Source: Strigamia acuminata
Taxonomy: Eukaryota; Arthropoda; Chilopoda; Geophilomorpha; Linotaeniidae
Assembly (NCBI GenBank): GCA_949358305.1
Contig: OX442324.1
Coordinates: 9,335,601 to 9,399,600, forward strand
DNA length: 64,000 nucleotides
Direction: 5' to 3'
In this document: positions 32,078 through 40,304 of the stretch, piece after piece
Layout: each line of letters begins with the position of its first letter
Position numbering within the stretch: the stretch's first letter is position 1
Position numbers and translations under genes: made by a program
The notes under the pieces: model-generated
What the model saw: the letters and a program-made list of their open reading frames with translations, nothing else
Database searches by the model: none
Told to the model about the DNA's origin: nothing

Positions 32078-32414
32078 TGTTGATTTGTGGTACAAATCAT
32101 TAGCAAAAGCCCAGCTTTGCAGTGGTGTGGAAAACCCAAAACATAGGAAAGAAGAGACAGGTGTGTGCAGGTGAAAGTCTAAACATAGAGTGAGTTTATT
32201 CCAGTTGATCACGTGGTCCAAAGGTATACAAGTGCCACCTATAGGCGTGAAATGGAAGTTATACATATCAAATGTAAACACTACAAATGCTCGTAAGACA
32301 ACATGTTAATATGCATGACATATATATACAAAAGGGACAATTAGCAATCGTAGTTGCTTGATAATACGATACAATAATATGTACAATGTCTTTAGTAAAT
32401 ATTATAACCCAACA
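32078..32414 (-). repeat. Copia-2 5' LTR
   Basis: 337 bp, TGTTGATTTG to AACCCAACA, without the MITE that is present in the other LTR. CCAAT follows at 32415-32419. Confidence 0.95.
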
Positions 32415-32419
32415 CCAAT

Positions 32420-32534
32420 CGCCGCCCGCAACGTCATCCGCGCGTACGTGAAGTACGCCGCCATTGCCGGTTCGGACATTGCTTTTTCGTCGTTTTCCAC
32501 GATATTTCGTGGGTTCTTCGACTCCTCTGCTACA
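32420..32534 (+). repeat. Copia-3 5' LTR, right segment
   Basis: The last 115 bases of the LTR, ending CTCTGCTACA. Together with 24704-25124 they make 536 bp, as in the 3' LTR. Confidence 0.93.
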
Positions 32535-32536
32535 AT

Positions 32537-32554
32537 TGGTAGCAGAGGATGGTT
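32537..32554 (+). promoter_or_regulatory. Primer-binding site of Copia-3
   Basis: TGGTAGCAGAGGATGGTT is an 18-base complement of the 3' end of animal initiator methionine tRNA, two bases after the LTR. Confidence 0.9.
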
Positions 32555-33457
32555 GATTTCCTCTGCTTCCACAACAAACTGCGCTAATTTCGCAGCATTT
32601 TGCGAATTTTCGCGATTTGCGGCGAATTTTTGTCTCGTTTTAGGTTTACGACGCCGATTTTCCTTGATTTTCGTCTCGGCAACGTCCTCCAGACGTTTCT
32701 ACGACCATTCCCCAACGATTCTTCGTTTAATTTTGTCGGAAATTCCGCGGGATACGCAAATTTCCAGGCAAATTTTGTCTTTTTCAGGTTTAAAACCGAT
32801 TTTCGCCGAGATTTCGACTCGGCAACGTCGACGAGACGTATTCGCAACTAGAAACGGGAATAAACCCGCTGTACACACCCCGGCGTGTGTACAGTATCGT
32901 CGATTTATTCATTTGTCACCGATTTTTGGAATTTTTCCCTCGTTAATTCGAGAAGAATCCGGTTTTGAACCCGGATTGCGATTTTCACTTGCTTTTTCGA
33001 GAAAAGCATTTAACAACCCGTGTTTTCGACACGACGGTGTGGTGACCAGCCCACACAGATTCTCCATTTCGCCTTCCTATTATTTTTCAGAGTCGCAATT
33101 CACTTTGTTAGTTTTTAAGGGTTATTTTGGAGTGGGTCAATTAGAATCCTTGGCGCCCTTCACTCGAATCCGAGTAAGCGCCATTGTTTTTTCCGGTAGT
33201 GCTTGTCGTGGTACAAGTGAGGTTTCCCGCGGTTCCCAGGTGAATCGATCGGACCCTCTCAGACTGGCTACCGGGAGCTATTTAATTCCTTCAGAAGGAA
33301 TTGCCCAATTTTGGTTTTCCGCCTCAAACTACGCGGGAACCGTGCTGTGTTTGTGCCTAGTGAAGTGCTCCGATCAGTTTGCCGCTCCAATCAGTGCGCC
33401 TGTACCATTTGCAGTGTTTTTGTGCTTCTCACGAGTGTGCCAAGTTTTGCCATTATC
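32555..33457 (+). other. Leader of Copia-3
   Basis: No convincing protein. It contains the 31-base segment shared with Copia-1 (33303-33333), next to a small hairpin (aattccttcagaaggaatt at 33284-33302). Confidence 0.65.
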
Positions 33458-36400
33458 ATGGAGAAACCCACGGATCACACACCCGGAAAAGTCCCCATAT
33501 TAAGCGTCGGGAACTATGAGTCTTGGTCCCGCAGCATGAAAATGCTCCTCAAAGCCGAGGGATTGTGGGGACACGTGACTGAGGCAAAAGAGGAGGCATT
33601 TTTGAAAACTGCGACAGAAAAGGAAAAGGACAAATACCAGACCAAAAAGGACCGTGCTCTCGGATTAATTTACTGTTACGTTTCCGAGGCTAAAAAGTCT
33701 GCTCTCGAGGATTGCGACACACCGAAAGAATCGTGGGAGAAACTGGCTTCAATTTACGCTCCTACATCTCTTGCTCGTCAGGCAGCCATGCGCTGGGAGT
33801 TTCTTGGCCTTCGTCTCATGCCAAATGAAGACATGGCCGATTTCATCGGTAGAGTCGACTATCATGTGAAGAAACTCAAAGATGTGGATGAAGACGTCTA
33901 CGACAAGCACCACGCGTACCAGTATCTCCACCTTTTGCCCCCTGAATACGCACAAGCGACATTTGCGATATATCATTGGCCGAAAGCAGATTTTGTGCCA
34001 AAGAAAGTGTCTGAGCAGCTTTTATCCGAACACATGCGCTTGAAGGCCATGAACATTAACAATCCTTCGACATCTTCAGCTCACACGTCGGCAAACGCTC
34101 CTCGTCGATCTCGTAATCAATCGCGTCGTCCGCCACGCGACATTTCGACCGTAACGTGTTACAATTGCGGGGAATTAGGGCATTACGCAAATAAATGTCC
34201 CTATCCGAAAAAGAACAATCCCAATCAGCCCGCCGCTAACACTCAGCGTTCGTCACGTAGTCAGAGCCGTCGCCGGAAGAAGAATCAGAATTCCGCGACA
34301 CAGGACGATGTGAAACCCAGAGGAAGCTCCAGGCCGCGTCGAGAGTCGAATTTTTTCGTGAATTGCTCGCAAGTAATCGAACGTCCGACTGCACACTTCA
34401 TGCAGTTGAACGAATGGATCGTCGACTGCGGGGCCACCGACCACGTATGTCACGTTCAATCGTGGTTCACCAATTTTCAGCAGATCACCCCTTTCGACAT
34501 CGAACTTGGCCAGGGCAAGTCCAAAGTCACTGGTCGCGGCAATGTGCAACTCCTTACATCCATTGACAATTATGATTGTGTCGTAAATCTACACAATGTT
34601 CTTTATGCACCGGACTTTCAAGCAAACCTCGTGTCAATATCGAAAATTGACAAAACGAGACACCATATTCATATTTTTGATGGTGAGGTTAATATTTACC
34701 AAAAAGACATTCACGCTCCTGCCCTCCGTGCTAAAGAAAAAGGTGGATTATATTACGTCAATGGACTGTGTGCAACTCCAATATTTTCGACAACGGCTTC
34801 GACGACTATTCAACCGGCTCCGACGACCCCAGTACAGACTCTAGTTACTTCAGAGGTTGAGTTCGAGCCGATACCGAAACCGAAGAAGAAATCGAGGTTG
34901 AAACAGGCCGACATAACGGATTTTAGAATTAAACTGCCAGTGTCGAATATTCCCAATATTCCGAATACTCCTAGTCCTACGTCAATTCTCACCAATCCCT
35001 TGCCTGTTTCCAATCCCACACAAGTCCAATTGCCTTCCAGCACACTCCAATCCTATGTTGACATATTAAAGTCAATTACTGGTGCCTATGTCCCTCCTGC
35101 TCCTCCTCCGGCCAGCCCAAAGAAAGTTGCAACGCCAGCGTCGACAAAAGACGCAACTGGATTATGGCATAGCCGTCTCGGCCACCTTCACACCAATGCC
35201 ATGCGTCTACTGGCAGCAAATGAACAAGTCTATGGTGTGGAACCAGCTGAAGTGAGCAAGGAGCTAGCCTGCAACGACTGTCGATTGGCGAAATCCATCC
35301 GTATATCTCACAAGCCCGACCCGAATCCGGTTACGACAAAGCCGCTTGACCTCCTTCATATGGATGTTTGGGGACCGGCTGATACAGTTTCCAGCGGTGG
35401 AGCTCGTTTCGTGTATACCATTATCGATGATGCGACACGATATTGTTGGATTACACCGATCGCTCAAAAATCACAAGTTTTCAACGTTTTTAAAGACTTT
35501 GTCGCCCGAGTGGAGCGCATTGCCAATTCCAAGGTTAAAGCTATTCGTTCTGACCGCGGTGGGGAATTTATGTCCAACGAGTTCCTCAATTATCTTCGTG
35601 AAAAAGGCATCGAGGGTCAGCGAACTAACCCTAACTCGCCCGCTATGAACGGCACAGCCGAGCGAATCAATAGGACAATGGCAGACAATGTCCGAGCGGT
35701 CATCAACGAAACCAAACTTCCAAATCATTTGTGGGCAGAATTAGCCGTTACCTTCGCCTACATAAAAAACCGCTCACCGCATTCTCGACTTAAGAATCAG
35801 ATCCCGTACATTCTGTGGCGACAACGCGCTCTTTCGTTGAGACACCTCCGAAAGATGGGGTCCAAGTGTTGGGTACACTACACTACCCCTGGTCGCAAGA
35901 AGTTGCAAGTGCGTGCGTGGGAAGGTTTCCTTGTTGGTTACGCAACGGGAACTCGAGGTTATCGAATTTGGAACCCGCTTGACAACAAAGTCGTTGAATC
36001 TACTCATGTCCGGATCGATGAGAAACAATCGTACCGAAGATCTATTCGTAACGGCAACGGCAACGGTGGTCAACAACCGACCCCGCAACAAGACATTGAC
36101 GACATTCGGAACGTTCCACAATCCACAGTTACATTTGATGAAAATGTACAATTTTTGGATTGGCCTAAACACGAACATTCATCAGCTGAAGAATCAGAGG
36201 AAGAAGAAGGATCAGAATCGGAATCAAGTTCGACTTCAGCACCTGTGTTGCTATTTCAGACCCCTCCTCAAGTTCAGACAGGAACAGCTCTTACTACACC
36301 CGAACGTCAACTCATCGAAGCCTGTGCAACCGCCTTGCCAAGTTCAGAGAACCGACAAACCGACGATACGGACGACGATGCAGATCCGATCGACGAAATC

Positions 36401-38416
36401 TCAATCATGCCTGGATCAGCCCATTCTTCACGTGAGTCTCCGCAAACGTCACCGCCTTTATCACCTCCCGATTCTCCTAATCGTTTCGTCACAACTCGCA
36501 GAAGAGCTGGTACCAGTGTTCTCCAACACACATTTCCAGTCTTCGACGCAGCACCCATGTCTCCAGCCCCACTTCAGGGAACAGAGGACGTTGAGGTAGC
36601 ACCTCGAACAGCTGGGCAAACCGCTTTTATATGGCGATACGTTGGAGGAGATTCACCGTGCGCACATTGGAGACGTGAAGAACATCTCCGTAAGGACCAA
36701 AGACCCGGAAAAATCGACACCGATGTTTACTATTTTCCTGAACCCGATGTTCGATTACGCTCTCGTCCAGACATCGAGAAATATTGCCAATTCAATCATC
36801 TTGAATATGATCCAGAACTCTTTTTCTTTGGCAATATCGAGTACACCTTACCAGAGATTCCTGCTCCTCGGCATGCAGCTCATTTGTGTCGCACCGAACC
36901 CGCATCATTCGCCGAAATTCCCAAATTTCACGACGCCCCGAAATGGAGAGAGGCGATCGACAAAGAACTCGGGACTTTCAAGGAACGCGAAGTGTATATC
37001 GAAGTACCGAGGCCACCAAACACCACAATCCTTGGTTGTAAATGGATATTCAAGCTAAAGTCTGACGCCGCCGGGAAAGTGACTCGTTATCGTGCGCGCT
37101 TAGTCGCCCAGGGCTTCCGCCAAACGCTTGGCGTTGATTTTGATGAGGTATTCAGCCCTGTCGTTAACTTCGTCCTCATTCGCCTGTTTTTCTGCCTGTT
37201 AGTCGTCCTCCGAGGGTGGAAAGACGCACACTTGGACGTCAAGTGTGCGTATCTATACGGCGAACTCGAACACAAGGTCTTTATGCGCATACCGGCTGGA
37301 GCAACTTGCTTAAATCCTAACAACGTGTGGCTCCTCGTTATATCTCTTTACGGCCTCCACCAATCGGGCCGTCAGTGGTACGAAAAGCTCGACGAGACGC
37401 TTCGATCACTCGGTTTCCGAAAACTTCCCGCCTGCAACTGCGTGTATATGTACGGAACTTCGGCGGTTATGCTCGTCTACGTGGACGACATCGTTCTTTT
37501 CTACGCTACCGATAATGTCTTCGACCAATTGATCAAGCTCATCAGCACCAAATTCCAATTGGTAAATCTTGGTCCGATCGCGAAGTTACTAGGCGTCGAA
37601 TTTATTCGAGAGGCTGGTAAAACGTTCATCAGCCAACGGATGTACATCGCAAAACTCGCAACGAACTTCGGAATCGTTCCTAATACTCTCGTCAAAGTGC
37701 CCGTGACCCCCGGAACAACGCTGACCAAAGGACCGAAAGAGAATCTGATAGATTTTCCGTACAGATCACTCATCGGATCACTGCTATTTCTCGCTTCGCG
37801 TACACGTCCGGATATACTCTTCTCCGTCATTTTCCTTTCGCAATTCAATAATTGCTATGACCGATCACACATCAAAGCACTGCTCCAAGTTCTGCAATAT
37901 GTCACCAACACTGCAGAATTGTGTATCGAGTTATCGGGATGCGGATCCGGACAGTTGTGGGCATACACCGACGCATCGTGGGCCACGGACATCGCCACGT
38001 CACTCAGTTTCGGAGGTTATATCGTCTACATCGGAAAATCGCCAATCGGTTGGTCCTGCCGTAAACAGTCGACCGTTGCCTGCTCGACGATGGAGGCTGA
38101 ATTCATCGCTCTCGTCGACACCGTTAGAGAAACCTTTTGGCTCGATCACGTCTATACCGAATGTCCGATGTTGGAACGACTTGCACGACCCGTCATATAT
38201 TCCGATGCGCTTTCCGCCATCCAATTCACGGCCAACGATGTGGAGAACAGCAAAACGAAGCATATTCGTGTTAAGTTTCATTGGCTCCGTGAGTGGTACA
38301 TGGCGGGATGTTTTAGTCTCCGAAAGGTGTCAGGCGATCTTAACGTAGCCGACATCTTTACTAAGTGGCTCGGCTCGGAACGACTTCGATCTCTAATTTC
38401 GCTAATCTTCCGATAA
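33458..38416 (+). CDS. gag-pol: Copia-3 Gag-Pol polyprotein (about 1652 aa, intact)
   Basis: The frame is open from 33311, but ATG 33458 (MEKPTDHTPGKVPILSVGNY) fits the conserved gag start. In order: UBN2-type gag; CCHC knuckle CYNCGELGHYANKC (about 233); protease WIVDCGATDHVC (about 319), with Cys in place of the usual Thr/Ser; integrase zinc domain (WHSRLGHLH ... CNDCRLAK, about 568-610); integrase core D (HMDVWGPAD), D (RSDRGGEFMS, about 697) and E (NGTAERINRT, about 731); an acidic linker; reverse transcriptase with YVDDIVLFY (about 1341); RNase H with YTDASWA (about 1502) and STMEAEFIAL (about 1543), ending KTKHIRVKFHWLREW. No break was seen, so it may be functional apart from the unusual protease residue. 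Confidence 0.96.
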   Translation: MEKPTDHTPGKVPILSVGNYESWSRSMKMLLKAEGLWGHVTEAKEEAFLKTATEKEKDKYQTKKDRALGLIYCYVSEAKKSALEDCDTPKESWEKLASIYAPTSLARQAAMRWEFLGLRLMPNEDMADFIGRVDYHVKKLKDVDEDVYDKHHAYQYLHLLPPEYAQATFAIYHWPKADFVPKKVSEQLLSEHMRLKAMNINNPSTSSAHTSANAPRRSRNQSRRPPRDISTVTCYNCGELGHYANKCPYPKKNNPNQPAANTQRSSRSQSRRRKKNQNSATQDDVKPRGSSRPRRESNFFVNCSQVIERPTAHFMQLNEWIVDCGATDHVCHVQSWFTNFQQITPFDIELGQGKSKVTGRGNVQLLTSIDNYDCVVNLHNVLYAPDFQANLVSISKIDKTRHHIHIFDGEVNIYQKDIHAPALRAKEKGGLYYVNGLCATPIFSTTASTTIQPAPTTPVQTLVTSEVEFEPIPKPKKKSRLKQADITDFRIKLPVSNIPNIPNTPSPTSILTNPLPVSNPTQVQLPSSTLQSYVDILKSITGAYVPPAPPPASPKKVATPASTKDATGLWHSRLGHLHTNAMRLLAANEQVYGVEPAEVSKELACNDCRLAKSIRISHKPDPNPVTTKPLDLLHMDVWGPADTVSSGGARFVYTIIDDATRYCWITPIAQKSQVFNVFKDFVARVERIANSKVKAIRSDRGGEFMSNEFLNYLREKGIEGQRTNPNSPAMNGTAERINRTMADNVRAVINETKLPNHLWAELAVTFAYIKNRSPHSRLKNQIPYILWRQRALSLRHLRKMGSKCWVHYTTPGRKKLQVRAWEGFLVGYATGTRGYRIWNPLDNKVVESTHVRIDEKQSYRRSIRNGNGNGGQQPTPQQDIDDIRNVPQSTVTFDENVQFLDWPKHEHSSAEESEEEEGSESESSSTSAPVLLFQTPPQVQTGTALTTPERQLIEACATALPSSENRQTDDTDDDADPIDEISIMPGSAHSSRESPQTSPPLSPPDSPNRFVTTRRRAGTSVLQHTFPVFDAAPMSPAPLQGTEDVEVAPRTAGQTAFIWRYVGGDSPCAHWRREEHLRKDQRPGKIDTDVYYFPEPDVRLRSRPDIEKYCQFNHLEYDPELFFFGNIEYTLPEIPAPRHAAHLCRTEPASFAEIPKFHDAPKWREAIDKELGTFKEREVYIEVPRPPNTTILGCKWIFKLKSDAAGKVTRYRARLVAQGFRQTLGVDFDEVFSPVVNFVLIRLFFCLLVVLRGWKDAHLDVKCAYLYGELEHKVFMRIPAGATCLNPNNVWLLVISLYGLHQSGRQWYEKLDETLRSLGFRKLPACNCVYMYGTSAVMLVYVDDIVLFYATDNVFDQLIKLISTKFQLVNLGPIAKLLGVEFIREAGKTFISQRMYIAKLATNFGIVPNTLVKVPVTPGTTLTKGPKENLIDFPYRSLIGSLLFLASRTRPDILFSVIFLSQFNNCYDRSHIKALLQVLQYVTNTAELCIELSGCGSGQLWAYTDASWATDIATSLSFGGYIVYIGKSPIGWSCRKQSTVACSTMEAEFIALVDTVRETFWLDHVYTECPMLERLARPVIYSDALSAIQFTANDVENSKTKHIRVKFHWLREWYMAGCFSLRKVSGDLNVADIFTKWLGSERLRSLISLIFR

Positions 38417-38614
38417 CGAACTTTATCGACATTCTTTATTTATTTACCCGACATCGAGGATCATCAAGTTTCTGAGAGAATATTCGTGCTTCCGTAGAGT
38501 TTTTTAATGACAGTACCCGGCTTGATGATTCGAACTTTATTATTTGTCTTTTCTCTTGTAACATGCTGTAATTCCAGTACCCGTCTTACTTATCCCCCGA
38601 ATATATTTTACATC

Positions 38615-38624
38615 GAAGGGGGGA
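38615..38624 (+). promoter_or_regulatory. Polypurine tract of Copia-3
   Basis: GAAGGGGGGA two bases before the 3' LTR. Confidence 0.75.
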
Positions 38625-38626
38625 TT

Positions 38627-39162
38627 TGTTGGTCTTTTGGACCGTTATTTATATCGATCTAATATATATTCACACTTCAAACCTTGTATTTTCCTATTAG
38701 ATATTCAATTCGTCTATATTTTATGTTGTTGATTAGATTCCGGATCTATTAGCTGTTATATAACGTTTATAGCATGGAGTACCATGCTTTGGATACCGTT
38801 TTGTTCAAATTCAATGTTTTACTAAGTTTGTAATGTTGTATTTCGACACTAGGTGTCGTACTGTTACTCTTATGTTTTTCCAACATGGCGTCCGCTATGA
38901 CTTTGTATCCAGCTCTTGTTTTCTACTTTACAAATGGACTCCTAAGTGAGTATTTATGTCAAATTAAATTAGTTTTATGTTTTTAAATATTGTTAGCTTC
39001 TGTTCACGGCATATAAGCACAATTGTGCGGCCGTATCACGTCCCAATCGCCGCCCGCAACGTCACCCGCGCGTACGTGAAGTACGCCGCCATTGCCGGTT
39101 CGGACATTGCTTTTTCGTCGTTTTTCACGATATTTCGTGGGTTCTTCGACTCCTCTGCTACA
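38627..39162 (+). repeat. Copia-3 3' LTR
   Basis: 536 bp, complete, TGTTGGTCTTTTGG to CTCTGCTACA, followed by the AGGAT duplication (39163-39167). It shows the uninterrupted CCAATCGCC target of Copia-2 at 39043-39051. Confidence 0.95.
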
Positions 39163-39167
39163 AGGAT

Positions 39168-40054
39168 TTCGGCAGACAATGGGCGTCGACTACGATGAAG
39201 TTTTTAGTCCCGTAGTCAATTTTGTCCTAATCCGTTTCTTCTTTTGTCTGCTGGTTATTCTCCTCGGATGGAGGGACACGCACCTCGACGTGAAATGTGC
39301 CTACCTCTACGGCGACCTTGACCACGAGATTTATATGCGGATTCCCGCTGGTGCTACATGTTCCTCGCCCGACAACGTATGGTTGTTGACCAAGTCGCTT
39401 TACGGTCTTCACCAGTCGGGGCGCATGTGGTACCAGAAACTTGATGAAACATTGACCGAACTCGGATTTCAAAAGTTTCCAGCATGTAATTGTGTGTACG
39501 CCTACGGACATTCGGCCATTATGCTGGTATACGTTGACGATATTGTTTTATTTTATGCTTCGGAAAACATCAGGGATCGAATACTCAAGCTGATCACGAG
39601 TAAATTCGACATCGTCGACCTGGGGCCAATCACCAAACTGCTGGGAGTCGAGTTCGAGCGTCGTGACGGGAAAGTCTTTATGACTCAACGCAATTACATT
39701 GACAAACTCCTCAAAAAGTTTAATGTTTCATCCGACGCGCTCATCAAGGTGCCAGTCACACCTGGGACCACGTTAGTCAAGGGACCGCTCACCGACCTTC
39801 CGGATTTCCCGTATCGATCACTCGTCGGATCTTTATTGTTCCTGGCTTCACGTACTCGCCCCGACATTTTGTTCTCGGTGATCGCATTATCGCAGTACAA
39901 CAACTGCTACACCGAGAGCCATATCAAGTGTTTGCTGCAGGTCCTTCGTTACGACGCGAACACGAGCGAGTACGCCATCGAACTTTTGAAATGCGATTCG
40001 AGTCGACTGTGGGGTTGCACAGACGCCTCTTGGGCCTCCGACATCGCTACATCG
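39168..40054 (+). pseudogene. Copia-4 reverse transcriptase and partial RNase H, right fragment
   Basis: Continues Copia-4 after the Copia-3 insertion: RQTMGVDYDEVFSPVV, then the YVDD site (LVYVDDIVLFY), FPYRSLVGSLLFLASRTRPD and the RNase H start CTDASWASDIATS. Homology then stops at about 40054, where the frame runs into unrelated AT-rich sequence. The second half of RNase H and the LTR are missing. A longer frame that starts inside the Copia-3 LTR is a chance fusion. Confidence 0.9.
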
Positions 40055-40198
40055 CATTTTTCCATTTGTATACTTTTTAATGTTAACTGTCATATAAACC
40101 CCATAACTTTATTAAGAATTAGGCCAAAAGTAGCATTTGGCCTAGCGGATAAGGCCATGTTTGTTGGATATCCTAATTATTTTTTTTGGATAATTAAT

Positions 40199-40297
40199 TG
40201 CGGATGTCTGACTACGGTAGGCGGATGTCACAGCGGATGCCTGGCTACAGTAGGCGGATGTCACAGCGGATGCCTGACTACAGTAGGCGGACTTGAC
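40199..40297. repeat. 33-bp tandem repeat, 3 copies
   Basis: Unit gcggatgcctgactacagta plus ggcggatgtcaca, three times. It shares the ctacggt core with the two arrays that follow. Confidence 0.75.
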
Positions 40298-40304
40298 AGA
40301 TTGA

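Larger units (their letters stand above)
25125..32414 (-). mobile_element. Copia-2: copia element (minus strand) inside the Copia-3 LTR
   Basis: LTRs of 337 bp lie at 32078-32414 (5') and at 25125-26678 (3'; enlarged by a 1215-bp MITE plus TA). They differ at one position noticed (cacgtgatcc against cacgtggtcc). The target duplication CCAAT is at 25120-25124 and 32415-32419. Between the LTRs are gag, protease-integrase and reverse transcriptase-RNase H on the minus strand, broken by a one-base shift at 30227-30232 and a 145-bp foldback at 28873-29017. The primer site is of the half-tRNA type, unlike Copia-1 and Copia-3. Confidence 0.96.
24704..39162 (+). mobile_element. Copia-3: full-length copia element, split by Copia-2
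   Basis: LTRs of 536 bp lie at 24704-25124 plus 32420-32534 (5', split by Copia-2) and at 38627-39162 (3'). They differ at about three positions (in the runs ttgtacaaa/ttgttcaaa, gtcatccg/gtcacccg and ttttccacg/tttttcacg). The target duplication AGGAT is at 24699-24703 and 39163-39167. The internal part has an 18-base initiator-Met primer site, one open gag-pol frame and a purine tract. Without Copia-2 the element would be about 7.2 kb. It sits inside Copia-4. Confidence 0.95.
24624..40054 (+). mobile_element. Copia-4: copia remnant split by Copia-3
   Basis: Only reverse transcriptase and the start of RNase H survive, at 24624-24703 and 39168-40054. Removing Copia-3 and one AGGAT duplication joins the two pieces in frame at the conserved LVAQGF site. 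Neither LTR nor the gag and integrase parts are present. The left edge meets unrelated GC-rich DNA at about 24624; the right edge stops in RNase H at about 40054, followed by AT-rich DNA and the tandem arrays. Confidence 0.9.

Noticed and set aside
33311-33457. Upstream start of Copia-3 Gag-Pol at 33311
   Set aside because: The 49 extra residues have no gag similarity and cover the leader segment shared with Copia-1; ATG 33458 fits the family.
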